From NCBI RefSeq assembly GCF_031157275.1, contig NZ_JAVIFW010000005.1, forward strand, positions 124,001 to 188,000: a stretch of DNA of 64,000 nt, written 5' to 3'. The position numbers and the translations under genes are program-made. The notes under the pieces were generated by a model. That model was not told the DNA's origin. It ran no database searches and saw only the letters and a program-made list of their open reading frames with translations. The first letter of the stretch is position 1. Every line of letters begins with the position of its first letter. Shown here piece by piece: positions 24,569-34,678 of the stretch. The DNA comes from Streptomyces sp. LHD-70 (GTDB lineage: Bacteria; Actinomycetota; Actinomycetes; Streptomycetales; Streptomycetaceae).

Positions 24569-26335
24569 GTGGCAGCCCACGACGACGACATGAACCGCGG
24601 CATCCGCCCGGGTCGAGGGTCCGACGACCCTGCCGGTCAGATTGCCTATCTCGAGCAGGAGATCGCCGTCCTGCGACGCAAGCTCGCCGACTCTCCGCGG
24701 CACACGAGAATTCTCGAAGAGCGGATCGTCGAGCTGCAGACGAACCTGGCCGGAGTCTCCGCCCAGAACGAACGGCTCGCGAACACGCTCCGTGAGGCCC
24801 GAGACCAGATCGTGGCCCTCAAGGAGGAAGTCGACCGGCTCGCACAGCCCCCCGCCGGCTTCGGTGTCTTCCTGCAAGCCAACGAGGACGGCACCTGCGA
24901 CATCTTCACCGGCGGCCGAAAGCTCCGCGTGAATGTCAGCCCCAGCGTCGAGCTCGACGAGCTCAGGCGCGGCCAGGAATTGATGCTCAACGAAGCGCTC
25001 AACGTGGTCGAAGCCATGGAATTCGAGCGCGCCGGCGACATCGTCACCCTCAAGGAGATCCTCGAGGACGGCGAACGCGCCCTCGTCGTCGGACACACCG
25101 ACGAAGAACGCGTCGTCCGGCTCGCCGAACCGCTTCTCGACATCACCATCCGCCCCGGCGACGCCCTCCTGCTCGAACCCCGCTCCGGATACGTCTACGA
25201 AGTCGTGCCCAAGAGCGAAGTGGAAGAACTGGTCCTCGAAGAGGTCCCGGACATCGGCTACGAACAGATCGGCGGCCTGGGAAACCAGATCGAACTGATC
25301 CGGGACGCAGTCGAACTCCCCTACCTCCACCCCGACCTGTTCAAGGAGCACGAACTCCGCCCGCCCAAGGGCGTGTTGCTCTACGGCCCCCCCGGCTGCG
25401 GCAAGACACTCATCGCCAAAGCAGTCGCCAACTCCCTTGCCAAGAAGGTCGCGGAAGTCACCGGACAAGCCGCCGGCAAGAGCTTCTTCCTCAACATCAA
25501 GGGACCCGAACTCCTCAACAAGTACGTCGGCGAGACCGAGCGGCAAATCCGCCTCGTCTTCCAACGTGCACGCGAGAAGGCCAGCGAGGGAACCCCCGTC
25601 ATCGTCTTCTTCGACGAGATGGAATCCCTCTTCCGCACCCGCGGATCCGGCGTCAGCTCCGACGTGGAAAACACCATCGTCCCCCAGCTGCTCGCCGAGA
25701 TCGACGGCGTGGAAGGCCTGCAGAACGTCGTGGTCATCGGCGCCTCCAACCGCGAGGACATGATCGACCCCGCCATCCTGCGTCCCGGCCGCCTCGACGT
25801 GAAAATCAAGATCGAGCGCCCGGACGCCGAGGCCGCGAAGGACATCTTCGCCAAGTACATGAAGTCCACGCTGCCCCTGCACGCCGACGACCTGGCCGAA
25901 CACACCGGCGACCGCGACGCCACCGCAGCCGCCATGATCCAGTCCGTCGTCGAGCAGATGTACGCCGAATCCGAGGAGAACCGCTTCCTCGAAGTCACGT
26001 ACGCCAACGGCGACAAGGAAGTCCTCTACTTCAAGGACTTCAACTCCGGCGCAATGATCGAAAACATCGTCGGCCGCGCCAAGAAGGCCGCCATCAAGGC
26101 CTTCCTCGACCAGAACCAGAAGGGCCTCCGCGTCGCACACCTGCTCCAGGCATGTGTCGACGAGTTCAAGGAGAACGAGGACCTTCCCAACACCACCAAC
26201 CCCGACGACTGGGCCCGAATCTCCGGAAAGAAGGGCGAACGGATCGTCTACATCCGTACCCTCGTCACCGGAAAGCAGGGCGCCGACACCGGACGCTCCA
26301 TCGACACCGTGGCGAACACCGGGCAGTACCTGTAG
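24569..26335 (+). CDS. arc: Proteasome-associated AAA+ ATPase (Arc/Mpa)
   Basis: Hexameric ATPase that recognises pupylated proteins, unfolds them and threads them into the 20S proteasome. 588 residues from GTG 24569, which has an excellent AGGAGG site; a TTG six codons earlier is less likely. Order: coiled coil (about residues 20-75, [20 protein letters not shown]), OB domain, then AAA domain with Walker A GPPGCGKT (about 273-280), Walker [11 protein letters not shown], and [19 protein letters not shown]. The C-terminus GQYL has the penultimate Tyr used to dock on the proteasome alpha ring. A terminator separates it from dop. Confidence 0.97.
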   Translation: MAAHDDDMNRGIRPGRGSDDPAGQIAYLEQEIAVLRRKLADSPRHTRILEERIVELQTNLAGVSAQNERLANTLREARDQIVALKEEVDRLAQPPAGFGVFLQANEDGTCDIFTGGRKLRVNVSPSVELDELRRGQELMLNEALNVVEAMEFERAGDIVTLKEILEDGERALVVGHTDEERVVRLAEPLLDITIRPGDALLLEPRSGYVYEVVPKSEVEELVLEEVPDIGYEQIGGLGNQIELIRDAVELPYLHPDLFKEHELRPPKGVLLYGPPGCGKTLIAKAVANSLAKKVAEVTGQAAGKSFFLNIKGPELLNKYVGETERQIRLVFQRAREKASEGTPVIVFFDEMESLFRTRGSGVSSDVENTIVPQLLAEIDGVEGLQNVVVIGASNREDMIDPAILRPGRLDVKIKIERPDAEAAKDIFAKYMKSTLPLHADDLAEHTGDRDATAAAMIQSVVEQMYAESEENRFLEVTYANGDKEVLYFKDFNSGAMIENIVGRAKKAAIKAFLDQNQKGLRVAHLLQACVDEFKENEDLPNTTNPDDWARISGKKGERIVYIRTLVTGKQGADTGRSIDTVANTGQYL

Positions 26336-26344
26336 AAAGCAGGG

Positions 26345-26380
26345 CGGCTGCGGGTGCCCCACACGGGCCACCCGCAGCCG
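26345..26380 (+). terminator. Terminator after arc
   Basis: A perfect 12-bp stem CGGCTGCGGGTG with its complement, 9 bp after the stop. The arc-dop gap (26336-26570) therefore probably contains a separate dop promoter, though I cannot point to clear -10/-35 boxes. Confidence 0.82.
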
Positions 26381-26570
26381 ACTGCTTTCCAGGACAACAC
26401 CCGAGCCACAGCAATGACCGAATTGATCTCCCCACCAGCGCAAAGGCGTTCTAGGCTCTTCCGTACCGCCGAAAGCGCAGTGCGGGGACGGGCACCGCAC
26501 ACGCACCGGAGAACCAGCGGTACTTGAGCGCCGTTCCCACCGGGGAACGCCGCCGGGCAAGGAGGGCCGC

Positions 26571-28082
26571 ATGACCGTACGGCGAGTAATGGGCATCGAG
26601 ACGGAGTACGGGATCTCCGTCCCCGGCCACCCCAACGCCAATGCCATGCTCACCTCGTCCCAGATCGTCAACGCCTACGCGGCGGCGATGCACCGGGCCC
26701 GCCGGGCCCGCTGGGACTTCGAGGAAGAAAACCCCCTGCGGGACGCCCGAGGCTTCGACCTCGCCCGCGAGGCCGCCGACTCCAGCCAGCTCACCGACGA
26801 AGACATCGGCCTCGCCAACGTCATCCTCACCAACGGCGCCCGCCTCTACGTCGACCACGCACACCCCGAATACAGCGCCCCCGAAGTCACCAACCCGTAC
26901 GACGCCGTCCTCTGGGACAAGGCCGGCGAACGCATCATGGCCGAAGCCGCCGAACGAGCCGCCCAGCTCCCCGGCGCCCAGCCCATCCACCTCTACAAGA
27001 ACAACACCGACAACAAGGGCGCCTCCTACGGCACGCACGAGAACTACCTGATGAAGCGGGAAACCCCCTTCTCCGACATCGTGCGCCACCTCACGCCCTT
27101 CTTCGTCTCCCGCCAGGTCATCACCGGCGCCGGACGCGTCGGCATCGGCCAGGACGGCCACGAACACGGCTTCCAGATCAGCCAGCGCGCCGACTACTTC
27201 GAAGTCGAAGTGGGCCTCGAAACGACCCTCAAGCGCCCCATCATCAACACCCGCGACGAGCCTCACTCCGACGCCGAGAAATACCGCCGCCTGCACGTCA
27301 TCATCGGCGACGCCAACCTCTCCGAGATCTCGACGTATCTGAAGCTCGGCACCACGGCCCTGGTCCTGTCGATGATCGAGGACAACTTCATCGCCGTGGA
27401 CCTCGCCGTCGACCAGCCCGTACGCACCCTCCACCAGGTCTCCCACGACCCGTCCCTGCAACACCTCGTCACCCTCCGCAGCGGCCGCACCCTCACCGCC
27501 GTACAACTGCAGATGGAGTACTTCGAGCTCGCCCGCAAGTACGTCGAGGAGCGCTACGGAGCCGACGCGGACGACCAGACCAAGGACGTCCTCACCCGCT
27601 GGGAAGACGTCCTCACCCGACTCGAGACCGACCCCATGAGCCTCTCCGGCGAGCTGGACTGGATCGCCAAACGCGAACTCATGGAGGGCTACCGCCGCCG
27701 CGACAACCTCGACTGGGACGCCGCACGCCTGCACCTCGTCGACCTCCAGTACGCCGACGTGCGCCCCGACAAGGGCCTCTACAACCGCCTCGCAGCCCGC
27801 GGCAAGATGAAGCGCCTCCTCGACGAGCCGGCCGTCGAACGCGCCGAGACCAAGCCCCCGGAGGACACCCGCGCCTACTTCCGCGGCCGCTGCCTCGAGC
27901 AGTACGCGGACGACGTCGCCGCGGCCTCCTGGGACTCGGTCATCTTCGACCTCCCGGGCCGCGACTCGCTCCAACGCGTCCCAACCCTCGAACCGCTTCG
28001 CGGAACGCGAAATCACGTCAAGGAGCTGCTCGACCGGTGCAGGACGGCCGAAGAGCTCGTACGCGTACTTTCCGGCAGCTGA
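26571..28082 (+). CDS. dop: Pup deamidase/depupylase
   Basis: Deamidates the C-terminal Gln of Pup to Glu and removes Pup from substrates. 503 residues of the carboxylate-amine ligase fold shared with PafA. GIETEYG at the N-terminus is the ATP/Mg site; [14 protein letters not shown] contains the catalytic Asp95. Residues about 45-85 ([14 protein letters not shown]...) are the Dop-loop insertion missing from PafA and so separate the two enzymes. [11 protein letters not shown] is common to both. ATG 26571 follows AAGGAGGGCCGC. The adjacent pup gene ends in GGQ and therefore needs Dop. Confidence 0.97.
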   Translation: MTVRRVMGIETEYGISVPGHPNANAMLTSSQIVNAYAAAMHRARRARWDFEEENPLRDARGFDLAREAADSSQLTDEDIGLANVILTNGARLYVDHAHPEYSAPEVTNPYDAVLWDKAGERIMAEAAERAAQLPGAQPIHLYKNNTDNKGASYGTHENYLMKRETPFSDIVRHLTPFFVSRQVITGAGRVGIGQDGHEHGFQISQRADYFEVEVGLETTLKRPIINTRDEPHSDAEKYRRLHVIIGDANLSEISTYLKLGTTALVLSMIEDNFIAVDLAVDQPVRTLHQVSHDPSLQHLVTLRSGRTLTAVQLQMEYFELARKYVEERYGADADDQTKDVLTRWEDVLTRLETDPMSLSGELDWIAKRELMEGYRRRDNLDWDAARLHLVDLQYADVRPDKGLYNRLAARGKMKRLLDEPAVERAETKPPEDTRAYFRGRCLEQYADDVAAASWDSVIFDLPGRDSLQRVPTLEPLRGTRNHVKELLDRCRTAEELVRVLSGS

Positions 28083-28220
28083 GCGGCGGCTGAAAGCCCG
28101 GGAGCTGGGAATCACTGGGGTGGGCCCCGCGCGTTGAACGAACTGCGGGGCCAATGTCGGACCCAGAACGTAGGGTCTGATCAAGAACGTCGAACGTCGA
28201 CACCGAGCGGGGTGAGTCAG

Positions 28221-28439
28221 ATGGCTACCAAGGACACTGGCGGCGGACAGCAGAAGGCGACGCGTTCCACCGAGGAGGTCGAGGAGCAGGCGCAGGACGC
28301 CGAGGCCTCGGAGGATCTCAAGGAGCGCCAGGAGAAGCTGAGCGATGATGTCGACTCGGTGCTGGATGAGATCGACGACGTACTCGAGGAGAACGCAGAG
28401 GATTTCGTCAGGTCATTTGTGCAAAAGGGCGGACAGTAA
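28221..28439 (+). CDS. pup: Prokaryotic ubiquitin-like protein
   Basis: 72 residues, starting MATKDTGGGQQKATRSTEEV at ATG 28221 (GGGGTGA upstream). It is acidic and largely disordered with a central helical region (EEQAQDAEASEDLKERQEKL; VDSVLDEIDDVLEENAEDF) that binds Arc. The C-terminal VQKGGQ ends in Gln, so Dop deamidation is required before PafA joins it to lysines of targets. An upstream TAGGGT (about 28170-28175) is a -10 candidate in the 138-bp gap after dop. It is 5 bp from the HNH gene and likely cotranscribed with it, prcB and prcA. Confidence 0.98.
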   Translation: MATKDTGGGQQKATRSTEEVEEQAQDAEASEDLKERQEKLSDDVDSVLDEIDDVLEENAEDFVRSFVQKGGQ

Positions 28440-28444
28440 CGGAC

Positions 28445-29050
28445 ATGTCGGACTCGCTCGATCGGAAGCGCTGCCCAAAGTGTGAGCGGGTGCTTCCGGT
28501 CGCGTCGTTCGCCAGGGACAAGAACCGCCGGGACGGGCTGCAGGCGCACTGCCGGGAGTGCGTGGCGAAGTACAGCGCCGCGCACTACCGGCGCCGCCGC
28601 GAGGCCGAGGGCAAGGTCGTCAGAGTCAAGATCCCGGTGCCGCGAGGTCACAAGCGGTGCCCGCAGTGCGGCGAAGTGAAGCCGCACGCGCAGTGGGAGC
28701 GCAACAAGACCTCCTCCGACGGCTGGGCCAGCTACTGCCGTGAGTGCCGTGCGGAGCGGAACCGGATCGCGTACTTCAAGCGCAAGTACGGCCTGACCCC
28801 TGATGAGTTGGACGACCTCAAGGCCCAGCAGATGGGCGTCTGTTGCATCTGCCTCACGGCTCCTGCAGAACATGTTGATCACTGTCACGAGACGGGTAAG
28901 GTCCGTGGCGTGCTGTGCTTCAGCTGCAATGCGGGCTTGGGTCAGTACAAGGATCGACCGGACGCCATGAGGCGGGCCGCCGCTTACCTGGAAGGAAACT
29001 CGTGGAAGCCAATCCTCGTAGCACCGGGCGTCTACCAGCTGCCTTCCTGA
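28445..29050 (+). CDS. Endonuclease VII-like HNH protein with two zinc-ribbon repeats
   Basis: 201 residues. The N-terminal half is an internal duplication: KRCPKC...HCREC and KRCPQC...YCREC, each a CxxC pair about 30 residues apart, likely two zinc fingers. The C-terminal half has [20 protein letters not shown], quoted in part as [15 protein letters not shown], and [15 protein letters not shown], the zinc-His-Asn core of the recombination endonuclease VII family, which cut branched DNA. It starts 5 bp after pup, and its last 49 bases overlap the start of prcB, so it is fixed in the operon by translation coupling. A DNA-structure nuclease in a proteolysis operon is unexplained. Confidence 0.85.
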   Translation: MSDSLDRKRCPKCERVLPVASFARDKNRRDGLQAHCRECVAKYSAAHYRRRREAEGKVVRVKIPVPRGHKRCPQCGEVKPHAQWERNKTSSDGWASYCRECRAERNRIAYFKRKYGLTPDELDDLKAQQMGVCCICLTAPAEHVDHCHETGKVRGVLCFSCNAGLGQYKDRPDAMRRAAAYLEGNSWKPILVAPGVYQLPS

Positions 29051-29847
29051 CGCCTGGGTCCTCGTCCTTCGTGGACTTTCTCTCCGAGCACCAGCCGGAG
29101 TTGCTGCCGGGCAATCGTCAACTCCCGCCGGTGAAGGGCGTGATCGAGGCGCCGCACGGCACCACGATCGTCGCCGCGACCTTCCCGGGCGGTGTCGTGC
29201 TCGCCGGTGACCGGCGGGCGACGATGGGGAACATGATCGCGCAGCGCGACATCGAGAAGGTCTTCCCGGCGGACGAGCACTCGGCGGTGGGTATCGCCGG
29301 CACGGCTGGTCTGGCCGTGGAGATGGTGAAGCTGTTCCAACTGGAGTTGGAGCACTTCGAGAAGGTCGAGGGGGCGACGCTCTCGCTGGAGGGCAAGGCC
29401 AACAGGCTCTCGACGATGATCCGTTCCAACCTCGGCATGGCGTTGCAGGGCCTGGCCGTGGTCCCGCTCTTCGCGGGGTACGACCTGGATCGCGAGAGGG
29501 GCCGCATCTTCTCGTACGACGTGACGGGTGGCCGTTCCGAGGAGCAGGGGTACGCGGCCACCGGTTCCGGGTCGATCTTCGCTCGTGGGTCGATGAAGAA
29601 GCTGTACAAGGACGATCTGACCGAGGAGCAGGCGACGACGCTGGTCGTGCAGGCGTTGTACGACGCGGCGGACGACGATTCGGCGACGGGTGGGCCTGAT
29701 GTGGCGCGCCGTATCTATCCGATCGTCACTGTGATCACTGACGAGGGTTTCCGTCGGCTGAGCGATGACGAGGCTTCGGAGATTGCCCGCTCGATTCTTG
29801 AGCGGCGGCTCGAGCAGCCTGATGGTCCGCGTGCTGCGCTTCTTTGA
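29002..29847 (+). CDS. prcB: 20S proteasome beta subunit
   Basis: Catalytic subunit of the core particle. 281 residues from GTG 29002 (GAAGGAAACTC upstream), inside the 3' end of the HNH gene. A 53-residue propeptide ends at PHG, and Thr54 (TTIVAATF) becomes the N-terminal nucleophile after self-processing. Other active-site regions are [11 protein letters not shown] (Asp, Lys-equivalent region) and [11 protein letters not shown]. The C-terminus [13 protein letters not shown] matches Streptomyces PrcB. It is followed by prcA after 54 bp. Confidence 0.97.
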   Translation: MEANPRSTGRLPAAFLTPGSSSFVDFLSEHQPELLPGNRQLPPVKGVIEAPHGTTIVAATFPGGVVLAGDRRATMGNMIAQRDIEKVFPADEHSAVGIAGTAGLAVEMVKLFQLELEHFEKVEGATLSLEGKANRLSTMIRSNLGMALQGLAVVPLFAGYDLDRERGRIFSYDVTGGRSEEQGYAATGSGSIFARGSMKKLYKDDLTEEQATTLVVQALYDAADDDSATGGPDVARRIYPIVTVITDEGFRRLSDDEASEIARSILERRLEQPDGPRAALL

Positions 29848-29901
29848 GCCGGTTCCGGAATTGTGATCGTCCAGCCACTGACAGAAAGGGACGGATAGCC
29901 G

Positions 29902-30657
29902 GTGTCTACGCCGTTCTATGTCTCACCCCAGCAGGCCATGGCCGACCGGGCGGAGTACGCCCGTAAGGGCATTGCCCGTGGTCGCAGCCTGGTTGTGCTG
30001 CAGTACGCCGATGGCATCGTGTTCGTCGGCGAGAACCCGTCCCGTGCGTTGCACAAGTTCAGCGAGATCTATGACCGGATCGGTTTCGCCGCGGCCGGTA
30101 AGTACAACGAGTACGAGAATCTGCGGATCGGTGGCGTCCGTTATGCCGATCTGCGGGGGTACACGTACGACCGGGACGATGTGACCGCTCGCGGTCTGGC
30201 GAACGTCTATGCGCAGACTCTGGGCACCATTTTCTCGAGTGCGGCGGAGAAGCCGTACGAGGTGGAGTTGGTGGTTGCCGAGGTCGGTGAGACGCCTGAG
30301 GGTGACCAGATCTATCGGTTGCCGCATGACGGCTCGATCGTGGATGAGCACGGTTCGGTCGCGGTGGGTGGCAATGCCGAGCAGATCAGCAGTTATCTGG
30401 ATCAGCGGCATGAGGACGGGATGAGTCTTGCCGCGGCGTTGAAGCTGGCTGTGCAGGCGTTGTCGCGGGAGCCGAACGGCGGGGAGCGGGAGATTCCCGC
30501 CGAGCGGCTCGAGGTTGCGGTGCTTGACCGTACGAGGCCGCAGCAGCGGAAGTTCAAGCGGATCGTCGGTCGGCAGTTGGCGCGTCTTCTGGAGGCGGAT
30601 GGTGCGGCGTCCGCGCCGACGGATGCGCCTTCGGATGAGGAGGAGGGCGAGGAGTAG
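29902..30657 (+). CDS. prcA: 20S proteasome alpha subunit
   Basis: Forms the outer rings and the gate of the core particle and docks Arc's C-terminal tail. 251 residues from GTG 29902. The N-terminus [20 protein letters not shown] is the gating tail and H0 helix typical of Prc[20 protein letters not shown] and [17 protein letters not shown] follow. The C-terminal tail is acidic (DEEEGEE). Last gene of the pup-HNH-prcB-prcA unit; a strong convergent terminator follows. Confidence 0.97.
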   Translation: MSTPFYVSPQQAMADRAEYARKGIARGRSLVVLQYADGIVFVGENPSRALHKFSEIYDRIGFAAAGKYNEYENLRIGGVRYADLRGYTYDRDDVTARGLANVYAQTLGTIFSSAAEKPYEVELVVAEVGETPEGDQIYRLPHDGSIVDEHGSVAVGGNAEQISSYLDQRHEDGMSLAAALKLAVQALSREPNGGEREIPAERLEVAVLDRTRPQQRKFKRIVGRQLARLLEADGAASAPTDAPSDEEEGEE

Positions 30658-30703
30658 TCCCGCCTGGAGGTCCTCCGGCCGGTTTCGGCCAGCCGTAGCG
30701 TGT

Positions 30704-30748
30704 GCCCTGTGCCCCGTGTCGCTCTTGGAGCGGTGCGGGGCACAGGGC
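30704..30748. terminator. Convergent terminator prcA / LacI-type gene
   Basis: A perfect 13-bp stem GCCCTGTGCCCCG with its complement, an inner CGCTC/GAGCG pairing, and a GTTTTGGGG tail on the plus strand. Confidence 0.88.
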
Positions 30749-30758
30749 GTTTTGGGGT

Positions 30759-31763
30759 TCAGGCGGGGGGTGGTGGGGCGGTGGAGTCGCGGATGACGAG
30801 TTGGGTGGGGAGTGCGTCGATCTGGGGTGTCCGGCCGCTGAGGAGGGCGGTGAGGGCTTCCATGCCGCGTTCGCCGACGCGTTCGGCGGGGAGGCGGACG
30901 GTGGTGAGTTCGGGGTCGACGGCGGTGGCGAGGGCGAGGTCGTCGAAGCCGGTGACGGAGAGGTCCTGGGGGACGCGGAGGCCCATGCGGCGGGCGGCTT
31001 TGCAGGCGCCGGCGGCGATCATGTCGCCGTCGCAGATGACGGCGGTGGGGCGGGGGCCGGGGGCGGCGAGGGCCTGGGTGGCGGCGGCGCGGGAGTAGGC
31101 GGCGGAGAGGGGGGCGTGGGCGGTGCGGAGGGTGGTGTGGGGGGTGGTGCGGAGGGTGTCGTGGATGGCCTGGGCGCGGGCGGCGAAGGTCCAGGAGTCG
31201 ATGTCGGCGGCGAGGTGGAGGAAGTGGCGGTGGCCGAGGGTGAGGAGGTGTTCGGTGGTCTGGCGCATGCCGTCGGCGACGTCGAGGTTGACGTGGGCGC
31301 CCGCGGTGGGGTCGGTGGGGTCGCTGTCGAGCATGACGAGGGGGAGGTCGGCACCGCGGAGTGCGGTGAGGGCGTGGGCGGCCATGGAGGAGGCGATGAC
31401 GCCGTCGAGGGCGGTGCGGGCGGAGGCGAAGGGGTCTTTGGCGGGGCCGGTGCCTTCGGGGGAGGGGTAGAGGACGACTCCGAAGCCGTGCTCGGTGGCT
31501 TTGCGGGCGGCACCGGTGTAGACGCGGGCGAAGAAGTCGTTGGTGAGGGCGGGGACGACGAGGAGGGCGGTGCGGGTGCGGCCGAGGCGGAGGTTGCGGG
31601 CGGCGAGGTTGGGGCGGTAGCCGAGTTGGCGGGCGGCGTCGCGGACGCGGTCGGCGGTGGTCTCGGAGACGCGGCCGCGCCATTTGTCGCCGAGTACGAG
31701 GGAGACGGCGGCCTGGGAGACTCCGGCGGCCTTGGCGACGTCCTTGCTGGTGGGCCGTGCCAC
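30759..31763 (-). CDS. LacI-family transcription regulator
   Basis: 334 residues from GTG 31763 (CGGAGCTCGAC upstream); the longer open frame is not supported. The helix-turn-helix and hinge read DVAKAAGVSQAAVSLVLGD and RPNLAARNLRLGRT, followed by a periplasmic-binding-like effector domain (VTGFDDLALATAVDPELTTVRLP). It diverges from an MFS gene, with an inverted repeat TACGTAT-N11-ATACGTA between them that suits a LacI dimer. It probably controls that transporter and itself. LacI proteins usually sense sugars or nucleosides; the effector is unknown. It interrupts the proteasome locus between prcA and pafA. Confidence 0.92.
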   Translation of the reverse strand: MARPTSKDVAKAAGVSQAAVSLVLGDKWRGRVSETTADRVRDAARQLGYRPNLAARNLRLGRTRTALLVVPALTNDFFARVYTGAARKATEHGFGVVLYPSPEGTGPAKDPFASARTALDGVIASSMAAHALTALRGADLPLVMLDSDPTDPTAGAHVNLDVADGMRQTTEHLLTLGHRHFLHLAADIDSWTFAARAQAIHDTLRTTPHTTLRTAHAPLSAAYSRAAATQALAAPGPRPTAVICDGDMIAAGACKAARRMGLRVPQDLSVTGFDDLALATAVDPELTTVRLPAERVGERGMEALTALLSGRTPQIDALPTQLVIRDSTAPPPPA

Positions 31764-31839
31764 GTCGAGCTCCGTTCTGGTGGCGTGTGCGCGAGGTGGG
31801 GCGGTCTGTGTGGGGTGGACCGGGGGTCCGCGCTCATGG

Positions 31840-31864
31840 TACGTATGGAGCGGCGTTATACGTA
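31840..31864. promoter_or_regulatory. LacI-type operator candidate
   Basis: TACGTAT (31840-31846) and ATACGTA (31858-31864) are perfect inverted 7-bp arms with an 11-bp spacer, between the divergent LacI and MFS genes and 20 bp before the MFS start. Confidence 0.65.
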
Positions 31865-31884
31865 AAACTTCCAGGGGGCAGGAC

Positions 31885-33144
31885 ATGGCCGCGGGATACG
31901 TGGAGCTGTTGCGGACCCGGCATGCGGCGCGGCTGCTCAGCGGCACGCTCGTGGGCCGGCTGCCGAACGCCACGGGGCATATCGCGATCGTCCTGTTCAC
32001 GCGCGCGGAGGGCGGCAGCTACACGCTCGCGGGGGCGCTGGCCGCGGTGTACGGGCTCGCCACGGCCGTCGGGCAGCCGCTGCTCGGCCGTGCGGTCGAC
32101 CTGCGGGGCCAGCCGCCGGTGATGCTGCCCGCGGCGGTGCTGTCGGCGCTCGGCATGGCCGCGTTCGCGTTCGTGGGGATCGGTTCGCTGCCGCTCGCGT
32201 ACGCGGCGGTGGGCGTGGCCGGTCTGTTCACGCCACCGCTGGAGGGCGGCCTGCGGGCGTTGTGGCCGAGTGTGCTCGGGCGGGCGGACAAGGTGCATGC
32301 GGCGTACGCGTTGGACGCGGTGGCGCAGGAAGTCATGTTCACCGTGGGGCCGTTGCTGGTGACGTTGTTGGTGGCGCTGTGGTCGCCGGGGGCGGCGTTG
32401 CTCGTCATCAACGTGATCGGGGTGCTCGGGGCGCTGTCGGTGGTGGTGTCGGAGCCGTCGCGGAAGTGGCGGTCGGCGCCGCGGGAGGCGCACTGGCTGG
32501 GGGCGTTGCGTTCGCCGGGGCTGCTGGCGCTGCTCGGTTCGTTCTTCTTCGTGGGGCTCGCGCTTGGCTCGATCACGGTGGCGGGTGTGGCGTACGCGGA
32601 CGACCAGGGCCAGGACGCGGTGTACGGCTGGCTGATGGCGGCGCTGGGTCTGGGTGCGCTGCTCGGCGGTGTGGTGTATGGCGCGCGGCAGTGGGCGGGG
32701 GTGCCGGAGCGTCGGCTGCGGGTGCTCGTGGGCCTGTTGGCGTTGGGCTATCTGCCGTTGGCGCTGACTCCGGGTGTGCCGGCGATGTGTGTACTGGCCG
32801 CGGTCGCCGGGGTGTTCCTGGCGCCGTCGCTGGCGTGCGCGTTCATCGTGGTGGACCGGCACGCTCCGCGGGGCACGGTGACGGAGGCGTTCTCGTGGCT
32901 GGTGACGACGTTCGGTGTGGGTGCCGCGGTGGGAACGGGCGTTGCGGGACCGGCGATCGAGGGCGGTGGCACGGCCCCGGGGTTCGCCGTCGCGGGCGCC
33001 GGCGGGGTGGCCGCGCTCCTTGTGCTCCTCGGCACGGTTCGGGTGCTCTCTGCACCGGTGAGCGGTGGGCGTGTCGCGGGCTCGGCGGAAAGTGATCGAA
33101 ACGGTGCGGTCGAACCCGGTTTCAGTGCGGGGCATCAGGCGTAA
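31885..33144 (+). CDS. MFS transporter
   Basis: 419 residues with about 12 transmembrane segments from ATG 31885 (AGGGGGCAGGAC). GRLPNATGHIAIVLF and GQPLLGRAVDLRGQPPVM are the first helix and the loop between segments 2 and 3. It resembles uncharacterised actinobacterial efflux-type MFS proteins; the substrate is unknown. The divergent LacI-type gene and the palindrome between them suggest inducible expression. Its stop codon (TAA 33142-33144) overlaps the -10 hexamer of the following pafA promoter. Confidence 0.87.
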   Translation: MAAGYVELLRTRHAARLLSGTLVGRLPNATGHIAIVLFTRAEGGSYTLAGALAAVYGLATAVGQPLLGRAVDLRGQPPVMLPAAVLSALGMAAFAFVGIGSLPLAYAAVGVAGLFTPPLEGGLRALWPSVLGRADKVHAAYALDAVAQEVMFTVGPLLVTLLVALWSPGAALLVINVIGVLGALSVVVSEPSRKWRSAPREAHWLGALRSPGLLALLGSFFFVGLALGSITVAGVAYADDQGQDAVYGWLMAALGLGALLGGVVYGARQWAGVPERRLRVLVGLLALGYLPLALTPGVPAMCVLAAVAGVFLAPSLACAFIVVDRHAPRGTVTEAFSWLVTTFGVGAAVGTGVAGPAIEGGGTAPGFAVAGAGGVAALLVLLGTVRVLSAPVSGGRVAGSAESDRNGAVEPGFSAGHQA

Positions 33145-33147
33145 TGT
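33142..33147 (+). promoter_or_regulatory. -10 box TAATGT of a probable leaderless pafA promoter
   Basis: TAATGT overlaps the MFS stop codon and ends 6 bases before the pafA ATG (33154). There is no Shine-Dalgarno sequence, so pafA may be expressed from a leaderless transcript independent of the MFS gene. Confidence 0.5.
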
Positions 33148-33153
33148 TCAGTC

Positions 33154-34515
33154 ATGGACCGCCGCATTTTCGGGCTGGAGAACGAGTACGGCGTCACGTG
33201 CACGTTCAGGGGACAGCGCCGTCTGTCGCCTGACGAAGTGGCGCGCTACCTCTTCCGCCGAGTCGTGTCATGGGGCCGCAGCAGCAATGTCTTCCTGCGG
33301 AACGGCGCCCGCCTGTATCTCGACGTGGGTTCACATCCGGAATACGCAACGCCCGAATGTGACAACGTGACCGAGCTGGTCACCCACGACAAGGCGGGCG
33401 AGCGCATTCTCGAGGGCCTGCTCGTCGACGCCGAGCGTCGCCTGCACGAGGAAGGAATCGCGGGCGACGTCTATCTGTTCAAGAACAACACCGATTCAGC
33501 GGGCAACTCCTACGGCTGCCACGAGAACTATCTGGTGGCCAGGCACGGGGAGTTCTCCCGGCTTGCCGACATTCTCATTCCGTTCCTCGTCACGCGGCAG
33601 TTGCTGTGCGGGGCGGGCAAGGTGCTGCAGACGCCGCGCGGTGCGGTGTACTGCGTGAGTCAGCGTGCCGAGCACATCTGGGAGGGCGTCAGTTCCGCGA
33701 CGACGCGTTCCCGCCCGATCATCAACACCAGGGACGAGCCGCACGCGGACGCCGAGCGCTATCGGCGCCTGCATGTCATCGTCGGCGACTCCAACATGTC
33801 GGAGACGACGATGCTGTTGAAGGTCGGCGCGACCGACCTGGTGCTCCGCATGATCGAGGCGGGCACGGTGATGCGGGACCTGACCCTGGAGAACCCGATC
33901 CGGGCCATCCGCGAGGTCAGCCACGACACCACGGGGCGCCGCAAGGTGCGCCTGGCCAGCGGCCGGGAGGCCTCGGCCCTTGAAGTGCAGCGCGAGTACT
34001 ACGAGAAGGCCGTGGACTTCTGCGAGCGCCGCGGTATTCGTACGGGCACCGTGGAGCGGGTCCTGGAGCTGTGGGGCCGTACGCTCGACGCGATCGAGCA
34101 GGAGGACCTGGACAAGATCGACACCGAGATCGACTGGGTCATGAAGTACAAGCTCATCGAGCGGTACCGCGCCAAGCACAACATGACCATGTCGCATCCG
34201 CGGGTCGCGCAGATAGACCTCGCGTACCACGACATCCACCGGCGTCGTGGGTTGTACTACCTGCTGGAGAAGAAGGGTCAAGCGGCGCGTATCTGCAACG
34301 ACTTGAAGATCTTCGAGGGCAAGTCGGTGCCTCCGCAGACCACCAGGGCGCGGCTGCGCGGTGATTTCATTCGCCGGGCGCAGGAGCAGCGGCGGGACTT
34401 CACGGTGGACTGGGTGCATCTGAAGCTCAACGACCAGGCGCAGCGCACGGTGTTGTGCAAGGACCCGTTCCGTTCGGTGGACGACCGGGTGGAGAAGCTG
34501 ATCGCCGGAATGTGA
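33154..34515 (+). CDS. pafA: Pup-protein ligase
   Basis: Activates the C-terminal Glu of Pup with ATP and links it to lysines of target proteins. 453 residues, paralogous to Dop but without the Dop loop. FGLENEYG at the N-terminus is the ATP/Mg site; [15 protein letters not shown] contains the catalytic-base Asp57; [11 protein letters not shown] and the C-terminal domain [23 protein letters not shown] complete the family pattern. ATG 33154 appears to be leaderless. The stop codon lies in a 14-15 bp tandem repeat, and a strong terminator follows. Confidence 0.97.
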   Translation: MDRRIFGLENEYGVTCTFRGQRRLSPDEVARYLFRRVVSWGRSSNVFLRNGARLYLDVGSHPEYATPECDNVTELVTHDKAGERILEGLLVDAERRLHEEGIAGDVYLFKNNTDSAGNSYGCHENYLVARHGEFSRLADILIPFLVTRQLLCGAGKVLQTPRGAVYCVSQRAEHIWEGVSSATTRSRPIINTRDEPHADAERYRRLHVIVGDSNMSETTMLLKVGATDLVLRMIEAGTVMRDLTLENPIRAIREVSHDTTGRRKVRLASGREASALEVQREYYEKAVDFCERRGIRTGTVERVLELWGRTLDAIEQEDLDKIDTEIDWVMKYKLIERYRAKHNMTMSHPRVAQIDLAYHDIHRRRGLYYLLEKKGQAARICNDLKIFEGKSVPPQTTRARLRGDFIRRAQEQRRDFTVDWVHLKLNDQAQRTVLCKDPFRSVDDRVEKLIAGM

Positions 34516-34556
34516 TCGCCGGAAAGGTGATCGCCGGTATGGGATGAATCGCCGCT
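34499..34556 (+). repeat. 14-15 bp tandem repeat spanning the pafA stop codon
   Basis: TGATCGCCGGAA-type units start at 34499, 34513 and 34528, with a degenerate fourth near 34545. The TGA of pafA (34513-34515) is the first triplet of unit 2. Confidence 0.85.
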
Positions 34557-34590
34557 GTTTCCAGGCTGGTTGGGCCGGGAACGCAACGCG

Positions 34591-34619
34591 GGGCGCCGTA
34601 CGTTTCTCGTACGGCGCCC
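34591..34619 (+). terminator. Terminator after pafA
   Basis: A perfect 12-bp stem GGGCGCCGTACG with its complement, loop TTTCT, followed by TTCTC. Confidence 0.88.
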
Positions 34620-34678
34620 TTCTCACGTCGTAGAGTTGCGCGCACCCCACACAAGATCTATCGATGATGAGGCCCCCA

